From Trebonia sp963734665 (GTDB lineage: Bacteria; Actinomycetota; Actinomycetes; Streptosporangiales; Streptosporangiaceae), in the NCBI GenBank assembly GCA_963734665.1, contig CAVTIR010000016.1, positions 124,001-188,000 of the forward strand: 64,000 bases of DNA. Direction: 5' to 3'. Each line of letters starts with the position of its first letter. Position 1 is the first letter of the stretch. Shown piece by piece: positions 16,415 through 24,768 of this stretch. The position numbers and the translations under genes are program-made. The notes beneath the pieces are model-generated. The model made no database searches, was not told the origin of the DNA, and saw nothing but the letters and a program-made list of their open reading frames with translations.

Positions 16415-17257
16415 ATGACCGAACTGGAGACGCGGGAGCTTGAGTACTTCATCGCGGTTGCCGACGAGCTGCACTTCGGCCGGGCCGCCGTCCGGCTCTC
16501 GATCGCCCAGCCGGCCTTGTCGAAGGCGATCCGGCGGATCGAGACCCGGCTCGGCGTCCCGCTGTTCATCCGCTCTAGCCGGCACGTCGAGCTCACCCCG
16601 GCCGGGAAAGCGCTGCAGGAGCACGGGCGGCACGCGCTCAACGCGGTCGGCGCCGCCGCACGGAGCGCCCGGCGCGCCGGCGACACCCAGGTCCACCTGC
16701 GGCTCGTGCTCAAGCCCGGCGGCGACGCCGGCCTGCTGTCCGGGATTCTGGCCGAGTACGCCCATCAGCCCGACGCTCGCCGGGTGGACATCCTGTTCAG
16801 CGGTCCCGCCGACCGGGCCGACTTCCTGCACGACGGCCGGGCCGACGTCGGCCTGCTCTACGCGCCGTTCGACGACCTCGACGGCCTGGACCACGAGACG
16901 CTGCACACCGAGGACCGCGTGGTCATCGTCCCGTCCGGGCACAGGCTGGCCGGGCGCGCCTCGGTGCGGATGTCCGACCTGGAGGGTGAGACGCTGCCCC
17001 GCGGTAAAGGGATCCCCGCAGGCGACGGCACCGGGCCCGAGGTCGCCGACGTGGTCCAGATGGTCCACATGATCGCGCTCGGCCGGACAATCGCGGTGCT
17101 GCCTCGCTCCCTGGTCGAACCGGCCCCGGCCGGCCTGGCCTGCGTCCCGGTGACCGACGCGCCGCCCAGCCGCCTCGTGCTCGCCTGGAACTCCCGCGAC
17201 CGCCGGCCGCTGGTCGCGTCGTTCGTCGCCGCCGCGCTGGCCAGCAGCCGGAGATGA
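16415..17257 (+). CDS. LysR-family transcriptional regulator
   Basis: 280 residues. The HTH is RELEYFIAVADELHFGRAAVRLSIAQPALSKAIRRIETRLGVPLFIRSSR, followed by a type 2 periplasmic-binding effector domain (ADVGLLYAPFDDLDG; RVVIVPSGHRLAGR). It is transcribed divergently from the SDR operon and probably regulates it. Its 3' end directly abuts a stump of another SDR on the opposite strand, so the downstream boundary is a rearrangement scar. Confidence 0.92.
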   Translation: MTELETRELEYFIAVADELHFGRAAVRLSIAQPALSKAIRRIETRLGVPLFIRSSRHVELTPAGKALQEHGRHALNAVGAAARSARRAGDTQVHLRLVLKPGGDAGLLSGILAEYAHQPDARRVDILFSGPADRADFLHDGRADVGLLYAPFDDLDGLDHETLHTEDRVVIVPSGHRLAGRASVRMSDLEGETLPRGKGIPAGDGTGPEVADVVQMVHMIALGRTIAVLPRSLVEPAPAGLACVPVTDAPPSRLVLAWNSRDRRPLVASFVAAALASSRR

Positions 17258-17321
17258 TGAGCTGCCGGGCGGTCTCCTTACCGAGCCCCTTGTTCGATCC
17301 GGTAATCAGCGTGGTTGTCAT
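17251..17321 (-). pseudogene. N-terminal stump of an SDR gene (copy 1 of 3)
   Basis: The minus strand from the ATG at 17321 reads MTTTLITGSNKGLGKETARQ, then runs into unrelated sequence where the LysR gene ends. The intact relative starts at 24666 with the same sequence (TLITGANKGLGKETARQ). A shorter stump lies at 23946-23978. Confidence 0.7.
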
Positions 17322-17536
17322 GCTCCCAGGCTCGTCGGGAGGTATTGGTCAAGGCACAGCCGGCAGACGTCATGGACGCCGAGCGGGCCGAAACACGCGA
17401 CCGCGATAGCAGGCGGGGCAGGGACGACCCAGTCGCCGCAGCACCCGCACGGGCCGAGCGGACGCCAGTCGCAGGCACGGTCAGCAGCGTGCTCGTGGTG
17501 GGGGAAGGCGCAGCAGAAAGGCGCAGGGGCTGCCAT
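17318..17536 (-). CDS. Small cysteine-rich hypothetical protein
   Basis: 72 residues from the ATG at 17536. Cys/His clusters: FCCAFPHHEH, CDWRPLGPCGCCGDW, and VCRLCLDQYL, arranged as for a small zinc-binding protein. Third codon positions are strongly G/C, supporting coding. Its stop overlaps the ATG of the SDR stump (ATGA), so it may have been co-transcribed with an SDR before truncation. No clear ribosome site is seen. Confidence 0.45.
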   Translation of the reverse strand: MAAPAPFCCAFPHHEHAADRACDWRPLGPCGCCGDWVVPAPPAIAVACFGPLGVHDVCRLCLDQYLPTSLGA

Positions 17537-17659
17537 CAGGGTCTCGGACGTGGCCGAACGCCTCCTTCCTAGGTGGGGAGTGGTCGCGCACGCCTGGCGG
17601 CACCACGGGAGCGAGCAACTCCCGGGTACCAACGACCGTCGTGCCGATCGGAGCGTAGC

Positions 17660-17706
17660 AGTGAAAGCACTGTCTAATCAAATTTCAATGTGGTAGCGTT
17701 TTCACT
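17660..17706. promoter_or_regulatory. Wide inverted repeat in the AT-rich promoter of the methylase gene
   Basis: AGTGAAAGC (17660-17668) and GCGTTTTCACT (17696-17706) form AGTGAAA...TTTCACT arms 32 bp apart, in a locally AT-rich stretch 40-90 bp before the methylase start. A regulator site or looped operator is plausible. Confidence 0.3.
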
Positions 17707-17747
17707 AGAAATGGAAGTGGCATAGTTGTCTCTGGAGCTTAGGAGTA

Positions 17748-19832
17748 GTGGTGACTGACCCCGCCGTAGTGACGGCCGCGGACATCGCTCGGCTTGCGGG
17801 CGTCACGCGGGGCACCGTGTCCAACTGGCGGAGGCGGCACGACGACTTTCCGGAGCCTGTGGGCGGCACGGACGCCAGCCCTGCCTACGACAGGGCTGAG
17901 GTGGAGGACTGGCTCGCCGCGCGTGGTGCACTGCCGGAACTGCCGCCTCTTGAGCGACTCTGGCGAGCCGTGACGGACGCGGCTGGCGAAGAGGATCTCG
18001 GCAGGGTGATAGGCCATTCGGCGGCCGCCCTGACCCTCCTTTCCGCGATTGGAGTCGTGGACCAGGCGGGTCCGGCCGGGTCGGCGGCAGCCGATGCGCC
18101 GCGTGCAGACGTTGACGCCGGTTCCCCTCCCGAGGTGACCGACGCCGGCGGCCGGTTGAACGGTGTGCTTGAGGACGTGGCGCGTGAGATCGGCGCGACC
18201 CCGGCGCTCCGCGGGCTGATCGGCCGGTATGGCGATGCCGCTGGGATATCGATCACCCCCAAGCCCGTCGCCGACCTGATGGCCGGCCTGGCCGTGCCTG
18301 CTGGCGGCACTGTCCTCGACCCGGCCTGCGGAACTGGTGAGCTACTCATCGCCGCCCTCGACTGCGGCGCGGCCCGTGTCCGGGGCCAGGAGCTGGACCC
18401 GGCACCGCGGCACCTGGCATTCTCGCGGCTGTCGACGCGCCTTCAGCCGTGGGATGTTGACGACGACGCAGAGCCGTTCGGGGACGAGGACGGGCCGCAG
18501 ATAACTGCATACGTCCGCGCCGGGGACTCGCTGCTCGCTGACGGGTTCACGCGCTTGCGGGCTGATGCGGTGCTGTGCCACCCGCCGTTCGGCACCCGGG
18601 AGTGGGGCCAGGACGAGCTCGCTGCCGACCCTCGCTGGGATTATGGCCTTCCGCCCAAGTCGGAGCCCGAGCTCGCCTGGGCGCAGCATGCCCTGGCGCA
18701 CCTTAAGCCCGGTGGACGCGCGGTCATGCTGATGCCGCCAGCGCTCGCCTCGCGCCCGTCCGCTCGCCGTATCCGCGCCGAACTGTTGCGCCGGGGCGCG
18801 CTGCGGGCGGTTATAGCGCTGCCGGTCGGCGTCGTCCGCCCTCTTCATGTCCCGGTCCACCTGTGGGTCCTCGACAGACCGGGCGGCACCGATCCGGCCG
18901 ATCCCCGGGTGCTCCTGGTCGATGGTGCGTCGTCCGCCGATGGCGCCGGCGACGGCAGTACTGCCGCGGACGGTAATGACGTGTCCGATGGGTGGCCGAT
19001 GGTGGCAGCGGCGGTGCAACGTGCCTGGCAGGCGTTCATCGCCGATGAGGAAACCACAGGAGAGCCGGGACTTTGGCAGGCCGTTCGGGTAATCGACGTG
19101 CTCGACGAGACAGTCGACCTGTCCCCGGCCAGGCACATAACGCCAACGGAGGGCACAGCGACGCCGGCACAAACCGCCGAGCGGACGCGGGCGCTCATTC
19201 GACGGTTGCGTGACGCCCTAGACGAAGTGCGAGCCGGCCTGCCCGGCGAGAACTGGCCTCCGGCGAAGGAACCGCCGTTCTGGCACTTGGTCACGATCGC
19301 GGAGCTTGTCCGGCGGGGGATGGCGGAGTTCTACCGGGCATCAAGTAGCACGGCTGACATCCAGGTCAAAGCCGGTGACGTGCTTGTCCGGGTCGGACCT
19401 GGTGGTCCAGCGCGATCTGCCGCCGGTTCGGGCGTCGCGGTCGCCACTGTCGCTTCGGACCTGGATGACGGGATGCCGCTCGGCCGCCACCTGCATCTGA
19501 TCCGCCCGGATACCAGCGCGCTCGACCCCTGGTTCCTCGCGGGTTTCCTCGCCGCGACGTCAAGCGTCCAGCAGGCTAGCTATGGGACATCCTTCATGCG
19601 GATCGACGCGCGCCGACTTGTCGTACCGCTCCTGCCCCTTGCAGGCCAACGCGAGTACGGTGCGGTGTTCGGGAAGATGCGTGACCTCGATGCGGCGGTG
19701 ACCGAGCTCGCCGGCCTGGCTTCCGGCCTCACGGAGTTGGTCAGCAAGTCCCTCGCCGATGGCGTACTGCTGCCGGCCACCGACTCGAATACGGCGACCG
19801 ACCCGAGCGGGGCAACGGGAGGGCGGAAATGA
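17748..19832 (+). CDS. HTH-fused N6-adenine DNA methylase-like protein with altered catalytic motif
   Basis: 694 residues from GTG 17748 or 17751, with AGGAG upstream. The N-terminal HTH is TAADIARLAGVTRGTVSNWRRRHDDFPEPVGG. The SAM motif I is VLDPACGTGELLIAA, with QELDPAPRHLAF (motif II). Motif IV, normally NPPF/Y, is CHPPFGTREWG, so the catalytic Asn/Asp is His. A C-terminal specificity-like region (PRGREYGAVFGKMRDLDAAVTEL-type helix) resembles an HsdS-type tail. The type I-like methylase family is clear; whether it methylates is doubtful. Two mini-ORFs are coupled downstream. Confidence 0.88.
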   Translation: MVTDPAVVTAADIARLAGVTRGTVSNWRRRHDDFPEPVGGTDASPAYDRAEVEDWLAARGALPELPPLERLWRAVTDAAGEEDLGRVIGHSAAALTLLSAIGVVDQAGPAGSAAADAPRADVDAGSPPEVTDAGGRLNGVLEDVAREIGATPALRGLIGRYGDAAGISITPKPVADLMAGLAVPAGGTVLDPACGTGELLIAALDCGAARVRGQELDPAPRHLAFSRLSTRLQPWDVDDDAEPFGDEDGPQITAYVRAGDSLLADGFTRLRADAVLCHPPFGTREWGQDELAADPRWDYGLPPKSEPELAWAQHALAHLKPGGRAVMLMPPALASRPSARRIRAELLRRGALRAVIALPVGVVRPLHVPVHLWVLDRPGGTDPADPRVLLVDGASSADGAGDGSTAADGNDVSDGWPMVAAAVQRAWQAFIADEETTGEPGLWQAVRVIDVLDETVDLSPARHITPTEGTATPAQTAERTRALIRRLRDALDEVRAGLPGENWPPAKEPPFWHLVTIAELVRRGMAEFYRASSSTADIQVKAGDVLVRVGPGGPARSAAGSGVAVATVASDLDDGMPLGRHLHLIRPDTSALDPWFLAGFLAATSSVQQASYGTSFMRIDARRLVVPLLPLAGQREYGAVFGKMRDLDAAVTELAGLASGLTELVSKSLADGVLLPATDSNTATDPSGATGGRK

Positions 19833-19924
19833 ATTGCACCAACCATCACATGATGGAATCCGCGCAGACGCTGGCCTCCGCCTACATCGTGCTCCGGCTA
19901 ATCCTTCACAACGACGCCGCATGA
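19829..19924 (+). CDS. 31-residue coupled mini-ORF after the methylase gene
   Basis: The ATG overlaps the methylase stop (ATGA), with GGGAGGG ideally placed upstream. The product begins MNCTNHHMMESAQTLASAYI and ends LHNDAA. It looks like one amphipathic helix with a His/Met-rich head. The stop overlaps the next mini-ORF by ATGA. Confidence 0.4.
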   Translation: MNCTNHHMMESAQTLASAYIVLRLILHNDAA

Positions 19925-19986
19925 GCCCAGCCGCCTCCCTGACCTCTGCTGGCCCCCCGGTCCTGAAAAAATGGACAGATGGATGA
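19921..19986 (+). CDS. 21-residue mini-ORF coupled to the previous one
   Basis: It starts in the ATGA that ends the 31-residue ORF and encodes MSPAASLTSAGPPVLKKWTD plus one residue. Translation by coupling is plausible; function is unknown and chance cannot be excluded. Confidence 0.25.
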   Translation: MSPAASLTSAGPPVLKKWTDG

Positions 19987-20163
19987 GAAAGCAATAGTGG
20001 GGGCGCGTGGAACAAGCGGCCGTTATGGATGATTTCCTTGTTCAGGCGCGTGGGTGCCGCTTTTGTGGGTCATTCGTGCTCTGGGCGGGGCGGGAGGCCA
20101 ATGGTTGGGTGGGCCTAGGACGCGCCAATTCGGCGCGGGGTCACCGAAGGAGAGCTTCGGCTC

Positions 20164-21177
20164 ATGAGAAAGATCAGGCTGGTTTCGGCCATGGCGGCGA
20201 TCGGCACCACGGGTGCCGTGCTGGCCATGGCCGTCGCCCCGTCGAGCGCGGCCGAAGCCGCGACCTCGGCCCGGGGAAACACCTCTGCGGCGGCCGCGGC
20301 TTCGCAGGCATGCTCCAAGCGCGTGGCCATGCGGCCTGCGGTGCACTTCAACCCGCAGACGGCGAGCGTCGCGCAACTGAACGCGCACGACTTCCCGCCT
20401 CCGCCGCCAACGGCCGACAAGGCCGCGCACGCGACCTGGGAGCGGTACGTCAGCATGTACCTATCAGGCCGGGCCTGGGAGTCAGAGCCGTGCACCCCGA
20501 ACGAGGCCCTACAGCCCTCCCCCGGTACGCCCGACAGCGCCGCCAACTTCTGGTCGGGATACGTCGCGCACAACGCCAGCTACACCGACGTCGAGTCCTC
20601 GTGGGTCGTCCCGGTTGCCAGCGGCAAGGGCACGTCCGCGAACTGGGTCGGCATCGGCCTCGGGGACGCCGTGGGGTATCCGCTGGTGCAAGCGGGTGAG
20701 TACACGCCGGCGAACGGGGATTCCTACGCCTTCATGGAGGTAGCCACCGCGCTGAGCGGGATCATCCCGTCGCCGATCTATAAGGTACCCGGGCTGACCA
20801 ACATCGGCGGTCACCTGCTGTTCGTCCACGTGACCTTCGACTACAACGGAGCGAGGTCGATCCACTTCGTCGATGAGACGACCGGTGGCAACTACCACCC
20901 GACGCCGCCGCCGCTACCGCTCGGCGGCGGGAAGCCTGACGGGCATGCGGAAGTCGTCACCGAGGACCCGGGAATGGAGGCGCAGCCGCTCGCGGACTTC
21001 CGCCAGGTCAGCTTCATTTTCAGCCAGGCGGCCTCCCTGCAGCACGGCTGGCAGTACTTCGGCGAGACATCGGAGTACAGCCTGGAGATGACCGACAAGG
21101 CCGGGCACGTCATGGCGCGGCCGGACGCGGTCGACTTGAGCGGCGATTTCTCGAACTTCTGGGAGCGGGCCACCTGA
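20164..21177 (+). CDS. Secreted G1-family (glutamic) endopeptidase
   Basis: 337 residues with a Sec signal peptide (MRKIRLVSAMAAIGTTGAVL... ending near AEAA). The mature part matches the eqolisin/peptidase G1 fold: NFWSGYVAHNASYTDVESSWVVP, NWVGIGLGD, PLVQAGEYTP (catalytic Gln candidate), HAEVVTEDPGME (catalytic Glu candidate), and LADFRQVSF. G1 enzymes are acid proteases with a Gln/Glu dyad. A long Ala-rich and Pro-rich pro-region (residues 30-110) fits a zymogen. Single gene, no obvious partner. Confidence 0.85.
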   Translation: MRKIRLVSAMAAIGTTGAVLAMAVAPSSAAEAATSARGNTSAAAAASQACSKRVAMRPAVHFNPQTASVAQLNAHDFPPPPPTADKAAHATWERYVSMYLSGRAWESEPCTPNEALQPSPGTPDSAANFWSGYVAHNASYTDVESSWVVPVASGKGTSANWVGIGLGDAVGYPLVQAGEYTPANGDSYAFMEVATALSGIIPSPIYKVPGLTNIGGHLLFVHVTFDYNGARSIHFVDETTGGNYHPTPPPLPLGGGKPDGHAEVVTEDPGMEAQPLADFRQVSFIFSQAASLQHGWQYFGETSEYSLEMTDKAGHVMARPDAVDLSGDFSNFWERAT

Positions 21178-21245
21178 TCAGGGACCACCGTCCAAGGTCC
21201 CTGGCTGGTTGTGGCCGCTCCAGGTCGCACTAGTCGTGGGGGTAC

Positions 21246-21794
21246 CTATGCCGGGTCATGGCTGGATTTGTCCGGAGTAATGACAAGGCTCACGTAGTGG
21301 CAGGTGCGGTCGCCGCCGGGCGTGTTTCCGGCCAGTGCTGTGACCGCCTCGGTGATCTGCTCGACCAGTGCGGCGGTTTCCTCCTTGGTCAGCCATACCG
21401 CTGCCTGCCGGTAGGCCACCCCGTCCGCGGCGGGATCGGCGTTGTCGTGGGCGAGGTAGCGGTCGAAGTCGGCTATCAGCGAGGCGGAAAACGCGGTGAA
21501 TGCCCGTCGGTGCTCCTCTTGGGTCATCGCGGCCCGGGCCGCCGGGTCGATTACCGCGTTCTCCTGGCGCAGCCTGTAGCTGCGCTTGACTCCGCCGCGC
21601 ACCCGCTTTTCGCCAGCCACCTCCAGGACGCCCGCGTCCGCGAGCGCGGACACGTGCCGGTACAGGGTGGCCGAGGAGACGTCGGGCAGGCGGTCGCGTA
21701 GCTGCGGGGTCGTTAGCGGGCCGGCAGCGGACAGCGTCTGAACAATCCGTAGCCGGACTGGATGCAGGAGAAGGTCGGCGGTTGCCATGCGCAA
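21246..21794 (-). CDS. Winged-helix transcriptional regulator (ArsR-like HTH)
   Basis: 182 residues. The HTH is LLLHPVRLRIVQTLSAAGPLTTPQLRDRLPDVSSATLYRHVSALADAGVLEV, and a helical C-terminal domain follows (AFTAFSASLIADFDRYLAHD; WLTKEETAALVEQI). The start is ATG 21794 or 21788. It is transcribed divergently from an alpha/beta hydrolase gene with a palindrome between them, so the hydrolase is the likely target. Confidence 0.88.
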   Translation of the reverse strand: MRMATADLLLHPVRLRIVQTLSAAGPLTTPQLRDRLPDVSSATLYRHVSALADAGVLEVAGEKRVRGGVKRSYRLRQENAVIDPAARAAMTQEEHRRAFTAFSASLIADFDRYLAHDNADPAADGVAYRQAAVWLTKEETAALVEQITEAVTALAGNTPGGDRTCHYVSLVITPDKSSHDPA

Positions 21795-21815
21795 ATCTTC
21801 TCATGTTTGATATGG

Positions 21816-21831
21816 TTCTCAAAGTTGAGAA
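21816..21831. promoter_or_regulatory. Palindromic operator between the HTH regulator and hydrolase genes
   Basis: TTCTCAA-AG-TTGAGAA is a perfect 7-bp inverted repeat, 18 bp before the hydrolase ATG and 21 bp before the regulator start. A further TTCTCA half site lies at 21798. Confidence 0.55.
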
Positions 21832-21849
21832 ACAGTGGAAGGTGGCGGA

Positions 21850-22764
21850 ATGCGTGACATCGACCTGACCCTCCCGTCTGATGACGGCCTGCCCATAGCC
21901 GGCACACTGACCCTCCCCGACGGCCCCGGCCCGCACCCGGCTGTCCTGCTGCTGTACGGATCTGGGCGCGCTGACCGCGACTCCAATGCCGGGCGGCTAA
22001 GGCTGAACCTCGGCGGTCCGCTGGCCTCGGCGCTGGCCGCAGAGGGAATCGCCACGCTGCGCTATGACCGGCGCGGGGTGGGTGCCACTCCCGGTGACTG
22101 GCGTGCGACTGGCTTCACCGATAACCGCGATGATGCCGCCGCGGCGCTCCGCTGGCTGGCGGTCCGGCCTGACATCCGGGCGGAGGCCATCAGCGTGATC
22201 GGTCACAGCGAGGGCGCCATCCACGCGATGTCGCTCGCCGCGCGTTCCGGCGTGACGGCCGCCGTGCTACTGGCGGCCGTTGCCCGGCCCGGCGAGGATG
22301 CCCTGCGCTGGCAGGGTTCGATGATCTCCCGCGATTTGCCCGCTCCGCTCCGGCCCCTTCTCAAGCGACTGGCCGAGTGGTACCTGGCCAGGGTCAAGGC
22401 GACCAGCACTAATGCCGCCCGCGTCGCCGGGATGCCGGTCAACGCCCGCTGGATGCGGCAGATGCTGATCCATGACCCTCGTCCGGACCTGCGTGCGATC
22501 ACCGTCCCCGTGCTCGCGATCACCGGCAGCAAGGACATCCAGGTCGACCCCGCCGACCTGGCAGTGATCCGCCGGCTGGTACCCGGGGCGGTCGAGACTC
22601 GCGAGATCCCTGACCTCACTCACATGCTGCGCTGCGACCGTGGCCGGCCCTCGGTGCGGTCCTACCGCCGCCTGCTGCGCGCCCCGGTCGACGCCGACCT
22701 GGTCGCCGAGATCACCCACTGGCTCGCCCGCCAGCTCACCGTGCCCCAGACGCAGCGCGTCTGA
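21850..22764 (+). CDS. Alpha/beta hydrolase (dienelactone hydrolase / acyl esterase type)
   Basis: 304 residues from the ATG at 21850 (ribosome site GGTGG). Oxyanion region VLLLYGSGRADRDSN, nucleophile elbow GHSEGAIHAM, acid in ITGSKDIQVDP and histidine in IPDLTHMLR complete the triad in order. Cytoplasmic, with no signal peptide. The adjacent divergent regulator shares an operator. The substrate is unknown. Confidence 0.9.
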   Translation: MRDIDLTLPSDDGLPIAGTLTLPDGPGPHPAVLLLYGSGRADRDSNAGRLRLNLGGPLASALAAEGIATLRYDRRGVGATPGDWRATGFTDNRDDAAAALRWLAVRPDIRAEAISVIGHSEGAIHAMSLAARSGVTAAVLLAAVARPGEDALRWQGSMISRDLPAPLRPLLKRLAEWYLARVKATSTNAARVAGMPVNARWMRQMLIHDPRPDLRAITVPVLAITGSKDIQVDPADLAVIRRLVPGAVETREIPDLTHMLRCDRGRPSVRSYRRLLRAPVDADLVAEITHWLARQLTVPQTQRV

Positions 22765-22861
22765 CAGTGGCGCCGGCGGGCCACAGCCGTTCGTCCCCGG
22801 GATGGCGGCGGCAGGGACCTTCCAGCATCCCGGCCGCCGCCGCGTTGCTTGTTGTTGGCGA

Positions 22862-23518
22862 CTAGTTGGCGAACGGGTTGGTCGTCCAGTTCGCCGGGTT
22901 TGTGCCGAGGAACTTGAAGAGGGGCAGCAGTACCTTGACCCCGGACGGGCCGAGCGGGGTGGGCAGGTAGGCCACCCTGTCTTGCTCGAATCCCATCCCG
23001 ACAGTGCCGGTGCTCTTCTTGCTCATCCGGGCGCCCGCGCACGCAATCGCCGCGGAGTGATCCGCCTGGATCGCCCACGTCACGCCGTTGTAGGTAGCGA
23101 ACGTAGTCCCGGAGAAAGCGAATCCCGCACAGTCCGCCGTGTCGCCGGAGCTGAAGGCCTGGATGTTCAGCGGGTCCTTGGTGTTCGGCGCGTCCCTGGG
23201 CACGAGGGTCGTTTCGACGGAGGTGAGGCGCCCGTTGACGAATTCTCCGGTCACCTCGCCCACCGTCCAGCCAGTTGGGAGCGCGGGCGAGAACTGGTAG
23301 GGGAACGTGAAGGACTGCTGGGCCCACGTTGTGAGCTGACGAAGCGCGTGGCGGAGGGACTCGCGCGTGTCCACCGTGGCGAATCCGCCGGTGGTAGCAG
23401 GTGGAACATCGAACCGTTCGGTGGAAATCTCTGCCGTCCACCGACGGCGCCGCCAGCTCAGGAACGTATTGAGCATGACTTTGTGGGCGTAAGCCTCTGG
23501 CGCCTCCATGACAGACAC
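22862..23518 (-). pseudogene. Fusion of a SigE-type sigma factor fragment with the tail of another protein
   Basis: The 218-residue open frame is a chimera. Residues 1-40 (EAPEAYAHKVMLNTFLSWRR) match the region 2 C-terminal part of SigE-family ECF sigma factors, with no start or region 4. From about residue 45 (SLRHALRQLTTWAQQSFTFP onwards) it is the C-terminal half of an unrecognised secreted or membrane-associated protein rich in Thr/Ser. The likeliest cause is an internal deletion joining a sigma gene to its downstream neighbour. It could be annotated as a hypothetical protein, but it has no natural beginning. Confidence 0.55.
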
Positions 23519-23940
23519 CCGGGTCGACGCCGATCGGGGCGAACGAGACCACAGACATCAACGACATGGCCACGACCGCGGTCGAGGTCGGCACCGGCGC
23601 GCTGCTGTCGAGCTCCAGCTACCATGCCATGACTGACCCGAACCTGCTGGGCTTCGGGCACGCGCAGTCCAGCTGCGCGCCCAGCTGCTTCAAGCAGACG
23701 AACATATACAACTTCGGCCTCGGCGTCGTGCGGTCCGGATCGTGGCTGGTGCAAGACCCGCTCCTCAGCGGCGAGGGCTCAACGGAGGCCTACCTTCCCT
23801 CTCAGAAGATCGCCATCGCCGCGGTCGTGACCTTCTTGCCGGGAGCGTTCGACTCACAGGGGAACTACTCGAACTCCAGTGAGCAGATATTCCAAGCCAT
23901 CGGTGCGTACCTGGCACCCAACGATGCGCCACCGTCATAG
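23512..23940 (+). pseudogene. C-terminal fragment of a serine hydrolase (beta-lactamase / DD-peptidase type)
   Basis: The frame follows an in-frame stop at 23509-23511 with no credible start and reads TTDINDMATTAVEVGTGALL, then FGLGVVRSGSWLVQDPLLSG, AYLPSQKIAIAAVVTF and IFQAIGAYLAPNDAPPS. This is the end of a class C beta-lactamase-like secreted hydrolase. The Ser-x-x-Lys half is missing. It is divergent from the sigma-factor fusion at the same breakpoint. Confidence 0.65.
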
Positions 23941-23945
23941 CGCGT

Positions 23946-23978
23946 CTTGTTCGCCCCGGTGGTCAGTGTCGTGGTCAT
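23946..23978 (-). pseudogene. Eleven-codon stump of an SDR gene (copy 2 of 3)
   Basis: The minus strand from the ATG at 23978 reads MTTTLTTGANK and stops matching. It repeats the start of the SDR gene at 24666. It lies just past the 3' end of that gene, suggesting a lost tandem duplicate. Confidence 0.55.
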
Positions 23979-23982
23979 GTGC

Positions 23983-24666
23983 TCACCAGCCCAGCTCGCC
24001 GTCGTCTTCCTGGAACGTGCCAGTGGGCCCTTCCTTGCCGATCGTGGCCATCCGGACGATGGTCCTGGCGCTGATCTCGACCGGCCGGCCGCCGGAGTTC
24101 TGCACCCCGCCGAGCTCGGTCGCGGTGTAGCCAGGCTCGACCGCGTTGAACTTCACCTCAGGCACGGCCCGCGCGTACTGGACGGTGAGCATCGAGACGG
24201 CCGCCTTGCTCGCGCCGTAGACGATGGCCAAGACCTGCGAGGCCGGCCGCGACGGCTCGTGGTTGGCCCAGAACGAGCCGAGCGCGCTCGAGATGTTAAC
24301 GACGACAGGGTTCTCCGACCTGCGCAGGAGCGGGAGCGCCGCCTCGGTGACCCGGATGATGCCAACGGCATTCGTGTCGAACACCCGCAGCGCATCCGGC
24401 CCGTTGAGCGCGAGCATCCCGATGCCGGCGTTGTTGACCAGGACGTCGAGCCCGCCGTCGGCCTCGATCTGAGCGAAGGCGGAGGTGACTGAGGCGTCGT
24501 CGGTCACGTCGAGCTGAACGAACCGGGCGCCAAGCTCGTCGGCTGCCTCACGGCCACGGGCCTTGTCGCGGGCGCCGACGTACACGGTGTGCCCGGCGGC
24601 GGCGAGCTGCCTGGCGGTCTCCTTGCCGAGGCCCTTGTTCGCCCCGGTGATCAGTGTGGTTGTCAT
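23983..24666 (-). CDS. Short-chain dehydrogenase/reductase
   Basis: 227 residues from the ATG at 24666. Motifs: TLITGANKGLGKETARQLA (cofactor), RFVQLDVTDDASV, LVNNAGIGMLA, VVNISSALGSF (Ser), IVYGASKAAVSML (Tyr/Lys). Slightly short for the family but complete. It is divergent from an XRE/MmyB regulator, a pairing common in actinobacteria. Its 5' end is repeated as stumps at 17251-17321 and 23946-23978. Confidence 0.93.
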   Translation of the reverse strand: MTTTLITGANKGLGKETARQLAAAGHTVYVGARDKARGREAADELGARFVQLDVTDDASVTSAFAQIEADGGLDVLVNNAGIGMLALNGPDALRVFDTNAVGIIRVTEAALPLLRRSENPVVVNISSALGSFWANHEPSRPASQVLAIVYGASKAAVSMLTVQYARAVPEVKFNAVEPGYTATELGGVQNSGGRPVEISARTIVRMATIGKEGPTGTFQEDDGELGW

Positions 24667-24768
24667 GCTCCGAGTCTGCGTCGTGCCCCCCGCCTGCGGG
24701 AAGTGGTCCCGTTGTCGTAGGACTGGCAGGGCCACCACAGCGCGCGCCGGGTAGCGCAGACTGGATGC

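Noticed and set aside
22640..23632. 330-codon plus-strand open frame after the hydrolase gene
   Set aside because: It starts inside the hydrolase in another frame and covers the minus-strand chimera; composition is Arg/Gly-rich with no motif.
24702..24743. Apparent inverted repeat between the SDR and XRE genes (GTGGTCCC...GGGCCACCAC)
   Set aside because: Arms pair poorly when aligned; not a credible operator.
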